From assembly GCA_038503035.1 (NCBI GenBank), contig JAVSML010019008.1:1-64000 (forward strand): a DNA stretch of 64,000 nucleotides. The letters run 5' to 3'. Source of the DNA: Crocodylus rhombifer. Taxonomy: Eukaryota; Chordata; Crocodylia; Crocodylidae. The position numbers and the translations under genes are program-made. The notes under the pieces are model-generated. The model did no database searches, was not told where the DNA came from, and saw only the letters and a program-made list of their open reading frames with translations. Position 1 is the first letter of the stretch. Every line of letters starts with the position of its first letter. Positions 57,415 to 64,000 of this stretch are shown here, piece by piece.

Positions 57415-57560
57415 TTTAATATAGTGCCATCCTCATAGTATCTCACAATTACTGGGGAATTAGTCTATGAACAACCTTGTGGGATAGGGAGGTATTATTA
57501 TTCCCAGGTCACAGACGGACAACTGGGGCCCAGAGAAGCTAAGGGCTAGATACAAAAAGA
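57415..57560 (-). mobile_element. MIR-like SINE fragment
   Basis: Complement of a MIR core: GGTATTATTATTCCCAGGTC, ACAGACGGACAACTGGGGCC, CAGAGAAGCTAAGGG. Confidence 0.7.
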
Positions 57561-58139
57561 TATTTAGGATCTAGACAGACATAAACATTTTATATTGATA
57601 GCAAATGATGTGACTATAAGCTGCTACAATACACCTGCTGGGTCTGCATGTTTTTGTAGAGATACAAGTTTAGCAAAACCATTGAAACCTTAACTCTGTT
57701 TCATTCAGGGTTCAAGTTAAGGGCAACAGGGCTCACTTGTATCACCACAAGAACATGCAGAGGTCACAGTTATCCTAACAATTGATGCAAACTTCCAAAT
57801 GGCAGCTCCCCTCCTATTTTAAAGTGTCAGTAAGTACATTTGTCCATACCCTTATGTGCCTATATGCTTTTTGATATCAATGGGAATTAGCTTAATAAAT
57901 TGGAGTTTGGTCTCCTTGGGAATCTAGCCTTAAGAACCTGATCCAAAGCTTACTGAAGTCCATCAAAGAGCCACCATTGTTTTTAGAGTATGGTGTATGT
58001 GTTTCTTCAAGGGGCTGTCACAAAAGCCAGCTGAAACCAGTTATTGTGTTGTTCAGAGGCTCATGGTACATGATTAGTGCTCAGATACTCAATGAATTTG
58101 ACATCATTAAGATTCATTGGCTCCAAGTGATTGCTAAAT
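57561..58139. other. No recognisable feature
   Basis: Unique-looking sequence between two MIR pieces. Confidence 0.5.
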
Positions 58140-58265
58140 TTTTTTTAGGTAAGAGCCTAAGTAATTTGTTCGAGGACAGACAAGAAGGCTCTGGCACAGC
58201 TGGGATATGAAGCCTGCTCTTCCAAGTCTCAAATCCATGTTTAACTAAGAGAACATTGCTCCTCC
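58140..58265 (-). mobile_element. MIR-like SINE fragment
   Basis: CTAAGTAATTTGTTCGAGGA, TGGCACAGCTGGGATATGAA, TCCAAGTCTCAAATCCATG: the complement of the MIR head half. Confidence 0.65.
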
Positions 58266-60694
58266 AGGTGTGTCTATTCAAGGCAATGCAAAGGATCGAT
58301 CCTGGAGCCCTGGTACCACAGATAGTCAGCAACCCCAGATGCACCCTAGGCTCTTGCTGGATCAGACCAAAGAGGAACATCACGTTGTAATTGCCTGAGC
58401 CCCTCTGCTGGACAAAAGGTGAGATCTTGTTTAGATCGAACACTGGGTCCGCTCAGACAGATCTTCACAATGTTGCAAGCAAAAGGGAGAGAAACAGGAC
58501 TGATCCTTGAAGACTCTCTTCAAATACTCCATGGTTTTCCCAGCAATGGGTAGGGGATTCATATCACTGCACAGGAGTGACACAGGGCTGTCACCCCTCA
58601 TAGGGTCCTTGAACATGGACCCTCCATGGGAAGGGTCATGGCTTTGTCAACTTATTTTTTCACGGAGAAAGAGTAGACCAATCCTTCCCTGAGCTTCAGG
58701 GAACAGACCCACTGACCTTGTCAGGCTTTCCATCTCTAATTTCTGTAATCCAGAGTTACTGCCAGTGTGAATATGCTCCAAGAGGATAGACAGCCTTGCC
58801 CAGCTGTTAGGGAGAATGGGTCACTGGCAAACATCTAGGATTTTTAGTGAGGGTTTTTTTGTTTTTTTTTGATGCAATAGGTTGGGTTTATTAAAATGCT
58901 ACCTTTAGGAACCTTTCCTTATCCCTGCAAGTGCTTCTCTCATAGAGAGGAAGCTAAAGAAATTGTCCCTTTAAGCACCAGACACTTAATTAAGAATGAA
59001 ATGAACTCTCCAGCTCATGCTTTCTCTCTCTCTCTCCTTACCATCCAGTACAGTGAGGAAGCACATAGCAAGGTCTTGACCAAACAGTTTGAACTGCAAT
59101 CATCTAGGGATCCTTTTTGAAGCTAATTACCAGCTTTGTTTCATTCTCCCCCATCTCTTCTTCCCTCTAATGACAAGAGGATGAAGTGGATACTCAGAGT
59201 ACCTTTCCCTAGACAGACCAGCCTACATTTCCCTGTTTCTTTTCCCACTAAGGAGTCCCTGGTGAGATACAGCCTGTGCCCTCCAATGACAGCACTGACA
59301 TCTCTGCTCTTAACTAGTCTGGTCCCTCTTAAAAGTGTCTGAGAAGTAATTTGGCACATACAAACTTTGAAGTTCAAATTCTTTCAAAATGACAGTGTTA
59401 TCACAGGGGTGGTGTATTGGCTCATGGATATGGCACAGGATTTGCAACTGAAACTGCCTTTCCAAGAGCCCTGCAAGTCACTTTGCCATGCTATGCCCTG
59501 GATTCCCCATTTAAGAAGGGGCTGTGGTTGTGATGTTTTTGATTGCTTGCAAAATCTTCTTAGCAGGTGAGACAGCAGGTGCAAAAGGCCAGACACAGGA
59601 CAAGCTTAAGTCTGGACTTTAATGTCCTGATCTAATCAGGTCATGGCCTGAGTGCATGCAAGATTCCTGTAGGTTTTGATGGGAGGAGGGACACATGAGT
59701 CCTAGCATGCTGTATATAACTCCCTTTATGTTTCCTAATGTCTTCTGTGTAAGACACATGCATTACTGTTTATTACTTGATTTTATCATCCAACCCAACC
59801 AATTTTCCTGATTATCATCAGTAAGCGGGGGTTCCTAATTTTCATGGAAGGTAAAGGATAATTAATTCTGTAACGAACTGGTCATTAGCTGTTGTAACAA
59901 CTGATATCTGAGGGATTCCTGCCCTGTTAACCAGAAATCACTGTTGGTTTAATAGCTGCAGAAGGAGGCAAGAGGAGTTTAACACAAGCCCATTAAGGTG
60001 TAGCCCTAAGTAAGGAGATCAGTGATGCACAATCCCACTGGGGAGGAAAGAGAAGCAAAATCACTCCTATGGAGCACAGCCAAATGAGTCATACCTTCCA
60101 AGGGAGTGACATATGTGCCTGTCTTTCTCCGGGGATAGTGGTGATAGGAAGCTGAAGTGAAGAGTTCATAAGGGTAGGGCAAGAAGAGCTTTGGAGCAAA
60201 TAACCAATCAGCCCAGGGCAGAGAAAGTCTGGCCCAAACTGTATATGTTTTTTTGAATAGTTAAAGCCCTCTGCTAGAGCTGCCAGGGCCTGCTGACATG
60301 CTAGCAGTCATTGTGTGCTGCATTGGCAAGATTTATATTTAGACGGGAGGAATAGACAAAAAGAAGCCCCACCCACCTGCTTCCCTTTCTGCACCCCCCA
60401 AACCCAGCAATAGAGCAGTGAAGGTTTTTCAGTGTCACCCCTCTCCAGTGTTCTCAACATCACAAGACGGATAAAAACATATAGTCCTGTAGCCTCTGCT
60501 TTGGCTGCATTTGCAGCTTCTTCTGCTGGGCGGAGTCTCTGGTTGCTCTTGCAATGATTGTGTCCCAAAGCCTGATGGCCAGGAGTGGGGACGGGAAGGT
60601 ATCACCTCTTGCTTATAGTATTGCTCTTGTTAAACCAGATCTAAGATGGGCCTGTTGGACTGTGAAGGGTGCAGCCTGCATGCTGTCTTGAAAA
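58266..60694. other. Unique sequence, no gene seen
   Basis: Oligo-T stretch near 58854-58870 and a CT run near 59023-59036. No coding or repeat signature. Confidence 0.5.
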
Positions 60695-61016
60695 GCATTT
60701 ATAGACATGCTCCAGGAGACAGTGGTGCTTTAATTAGCAATCCACGCTAATTACAAGCACCCAAGCATCACATGTATCAGTGTCCCCATGCTGAAAAATG
60801 GTGGCAGGGCACTTTGAACTAAAGCTCACTGAACGAGCTTTAGTTTAAAGCACCCCAGTGTCATTTTTCAGCATGAGGACGTTGATACACATGATGCTGG
60901 AGGCTGCCGGAGTGCGTTAATTTCCACGCTCTGGCAGACTTGATTAATTGAAGCGGCTCTGATGTACTGGATTTATGGCACATCAGAGCAGCCTCACTGC
61001 ATGTCTATAGGAGCCC
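60695..61016. mobile_element. Foldback MITE family F3, copy 3
   Basis: Ends TTATAGACATGCTCC and, complemented, CCTATAGACATGCAG. The core stem CTTTGAACTAAAGCTC (60812-60827) pairs with GAGCTTTAGTTTAAAG (60835-60850), with one G-T pair, and continues outward through ATGTATCAGTGTCCCCATGC against GATACACATG and CAGCATGAGGAC. Confidence 0.82.
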
Positions 61017-61224
61017 AGAAATTCCCAGGCCCTGAGTGTGAGTTGAAGAGCAATGTTCTGATGAGGACATATCACCCATATACTCCTCTGCACAGGCTTG
61101 GTGGACACCAGAGGGCTGACCTGTCCAGTGCTAGACCCAAACCTACTAAGAGCCCTATGGCCAAAGGTCTCTGCTTTCTGTGTTTAAACTGCAGGTCCCT
61201 GCCCTACATTGAGAGCCCTGGTAA

Positions 61225-61300
61225 TACTGAGTGCTTGACATGTTCAAAGCTCTGTATAAATATTAAGTAATTAATCTCTGCAATCCCCTTTCTGCAGGGA
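61225..61300 (+). mobile_element. MIR-type tail fragment
   Basis: TGACATGTTCAAAGCTCTGT, ATAAATATTAAGTAATTAAT and TCTGCAATCCCC fit the 3' part of a MIR-like SINE. Confidence 0.5.
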
Positions 61301-63294
61301 GCAAGTAAATATTGTTAGGCCTGATTCACAACCTGCCCCCCTACTGCACAACACAGGCTATGAGCCTTTGTGGCTTAAGTCAAACAGGAGTGGAGAAGCT
61401 GTGTCACACTCCCCACCTCCAGGTAGAGAAAGCTTATTCTTTCAGCACATTTCCCAAAGGCAGCCTCCCCTATAAACAGAGTATGGAAGAGAAGACACAG
61501 TCAAGAGCTTCTAGACCTTTACAAAACACCTGATGCTTTGAGTTCAGAGAATGAACTGGGCAGGGCATATCACTAGAACTGCTGAGGAAAGGCACGTGAG
61601 ACAGATTTTGGAAGCTTAACTGAAGGGTGTCAGACCTCAACAATGAGTTAGACCCCAAGAGCAGTAAAATAATATACAAACTGATCTGGAAGGGGTAAGT
61701 AAAGTTGCAACAAGGTGGAAGGAGAGTGTGAAAAGTAAGAGGAAATGGAAGGCTGTAATTAAGGTGGTTATAGGTGCTTAAGGCCTGTGAGACCACAGTG
61801 AGAGAGAGCCTCCCCCAGTTGGAGCTCCTATGAAACTCCAGCTATGAAAGAAAGCTGGTTGACCCTGACAGAAGCCCCAGGGGTGTGAGAGCCATGTCAC
61901 GTTCCCCTGCAGGTGCCCAGTGCAAGGCAGTATCTCTCTCAGACCACCACTCATGCCCAGGTGGATGGATCTTGTCTCAAACCTATTTGTGACAGACAAG
62001 AGAAGCGGCACAGAGACACTAACTGGCTTATCTAGTTTCATAGAGTAACCAGCACCAGAGTAAAGAATGGGACACAGAAGGTCCAGTACATATCACAGGC
62101 CATTACTTAGCTCATAAGACCAAGCCTATGGCCCTCACCCCAGCAACTTGCACTCCAGTTCCATGGCATGTTATATGCCCAAGCCATCTTTTCCAGGCAT
62201 CTATTTCATCCTTTCTTTATTTTTCACTGTCCACTTGCAAATTGGGACACTACATCTATGACAAGCCAAAGGAGCACTGCTGATCCCCTTTCCATTCCCA
62301 GTTGGTTGCGTATCTATAAATGCTTCCCTGCCTTGTTTTAACATTAGCTTCTCTCTCCCTTCATTGCTCTTTAGCTGCCTGACCCATGATCCTGTGCTGT
62401 AATGGGCCACATACATTATGGAAGATAGTTGTGAAAACGCTTCAGCCCTAGTCATTTGATCTGTACCACAGAGAAGGTTAAGTGAGGATTCACCACCAAG
62501 CTTATATAAACAACATTACCCGTGAAGTGCAACATTTCCCACCAGTTTTGAAAAGATCTTTTTTAGATTCTATATTAGAAATGTTTTATGATGCCAGTCA
62601 TAACAACAGCTCTTATCTCAGTTTGCAATGGCTGTATGCAGCCTGCAGTCATTAGGTGTGTCACCATGGACCAAAGACCATTAGCCTTGAGAATTACTGG
62701 CTAATTTGTCTCCAAATGGGGTCTGCAGCATTCTAGAATGATACGTACAGGAGCAGGATGTTGGCAGAACTAAAAGAAATGAATTTCACCTCATTTCATA
62801 GGGTGTCGCCTGAGGAGAGATTTTGTTCCTCCATCCCACAGACAGTAGGAGGGGCACGAAGGTTTCACTTTCTGCTGCAAAGGCAGGGGTAGAAGATGAA
62901 ACTTTCTGAGGCACTTTCTGCTCTGTGGGAGAAAACCCAGCTTTGTGGATGCTCCTTGGTTTGCTCCATGCTGAACTGTGGAAGATGGCTGGTGTTAGAG
63001 GTTGAGCGGCTGCAAAGTCCTGCTCTTCCTCCTCACTAAAGATGGGCAAAACTGCGGAGAGCTCCAAACATCAAGCAAGCCTTTGTGGCAGAGCAAATTT
63101 TGTCCCATTCATTCAGAGCTAGGGGAAAGCTCCAAAAAGAAAAAAAATAGATAAATCTCCAGCATCTGCTTGTACTTACAGATATAATCCTTGTGTTTCC
63201 CTCAGTGTGGAGGGCAATGGCCCTTTGGTTTAGTCACTGTGTCATGGATTTCTTGGCTAACCCTCAATAAGTTACTTATTCTCCCTGGCTAGGG
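61301..63294. other. Unique sequence, no gene seen
   Basis: No repeat or coding family recognised; open frames lack motifs. Confidence 0.5.
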
Positions 63295-63560
63295 ACAGAT
63301 ATTCAAAAAACCCAAACCTGAATTGATCCCATTTTTGCAGATTAGTCTAACCTGCAGAGATTGAACCAATTTGCAGGTGGATAGACATTCCCTTTTGCTT
63401 CAGGAAATGCAGGCACATGCCTGCAGTGGCTCAGGCTAGAAGCGAGGAAGGAGTACAGCAGCCCTCTTTGCCCTTCTACAGTGCTGAACTGAGAGGGGAC
63501 ACGGCCAGGCCCCAGCAGTTTGCTCTGATTAGGGAGGGGTTTAAACCCCCACCCTGGCCT
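63295..63560. mobile_element. Repeat family F5, copy 2
   Basis: GGGACAGATATTCAAAAAAC, CTGAATTGATCCCAT, TTGAACCAATTTGCAGGTGG, ACATTCCCTTTTGC and GGCACATGCCTGCAGTGGC align with 4385-4560. The far end is not evident and may lie beyond the window. Confidence 0.6.
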
Positions 63561-64000
63561 GCACGGTCTCCAGCTGAGGTATGCCTGGAGGGGGAGAGGG
63601 AAGGAGAAGCAGTTCTTGTCAAGCTTCCCTCCTCTCCCATCCCACAAGGGGCAGGGAGTGTTGCCAGCCCCCAGCCCCTGTCTAGCACTCTGGGGCAAAG
63701 GGCAAGGGGGGAGGGAGGACTGGTTGTATGGAGTGCATGCATCTGTTGACGATACTGAGCTTTTCAATCTCCCTCTCCCTACTTCTTCATATTGTGTACA
63801 GCAAACTGACAGGCACTGCATTCACTAATCCTGTTGATTAGCTCCAAAAAGTCCTAAGCAGACACTGTTCTGTCTGCTTTTGTAACAGTGAAATTGGAGA
63901 CACACACAAATAGGCACCTCTTGGCATTAGTTAGCATGGGGCTGGCATGACCATGACCAGATGCCGGTTGGGGTCTATGCCACTGGGGTCCATGCTGTGG
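63561..64000. other. No recognisable feature
   Basis: G-rich then AT-rich sequence up to the window edge. Open frames on both strands are compositional. Confidence 0.5.

Noticed and set aside
1..64000. CRISPR array, bacterial operon, tRNA or rRNA genes
   Set aside because: No regularly spaced direct repeats, no ribosome-site/ORF organisation and no tRNA cloverleaf were seen; the content is vertebrate repeat DNA.

Overview
The window reads as transposon-rich, intergenic or intronic vertebrate DNA. I found no host protein-coding exon, tRNA or rRNA gene that I would defend. The repeats are CR1 LINEs of several ages, MIR/L2-type SINE tails, hAT and other foldback MITEs, and one Gmr1-like Ty3/Gypsy LTR element. 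No L1 or Alu is visible. This repertoire fits a sauropsid, most likely a crocodilian (a turtle is the alternative); that is inference from repeat content, not from a marker gene.

Layout. 1-8.4 kb: a minus-strand CR1 fragment abutting a hAT MITE end, several small MITEs, and a probable 1.5 kb solo LTR (6335-7869, TG..CA ends, 5-bp target duplication) carrying four 60-bp minisatellite units. 8.4-22 kb: mostly unique AT-rich DNA with MIR pieces and a degenerate tandem array. 22-24 kb: a foldback MITE (family F3) interrupted by a hAT MITE with two long hairpins, then a textbook 406-bp hAT MITE with a perfect 8-bp target duplication. 27.6-38.8 kb: a nested stack. An old CR1 is split by a 5844-bp Gypsy element and by a palindromic MITE (family P), which itself contains a hAT MITE and a younger CR1. 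41-48.5 kb: two older CR1 copies with smaller insertions. 51.2-54.2 kb: a near full-length hAT transposon with a frameshifted BED-finger transposase. 54-64 kb: unique DNA with MIR pieces, a third F3 copy and a second F5 copy.

How the parts relate. The Gypsy element (LTRs 29389-30244 and 34376-35232, flanked by GTCAT) has a tRNA-Gly-like primer binding site, a polypurine tract, and a pol order of protease, integrase, reverse transcriptase, RNase H. That order marks the Gmr1-like clade. Its gag holds a SCAN-like capsid segment, matching the proposed origin of the vertebrate SCAN domain. The hAT element at 51161-54150 shares terminal sequence TAGGGCTGTGCAAAGCTT with the MITEs near 27.7, 22.1, 35.6 and 0.9 kb, so it looks like a decayed relative of the transposon that mobilised them. 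All coding elements seen are broken by frameshifts, stops or deletions.
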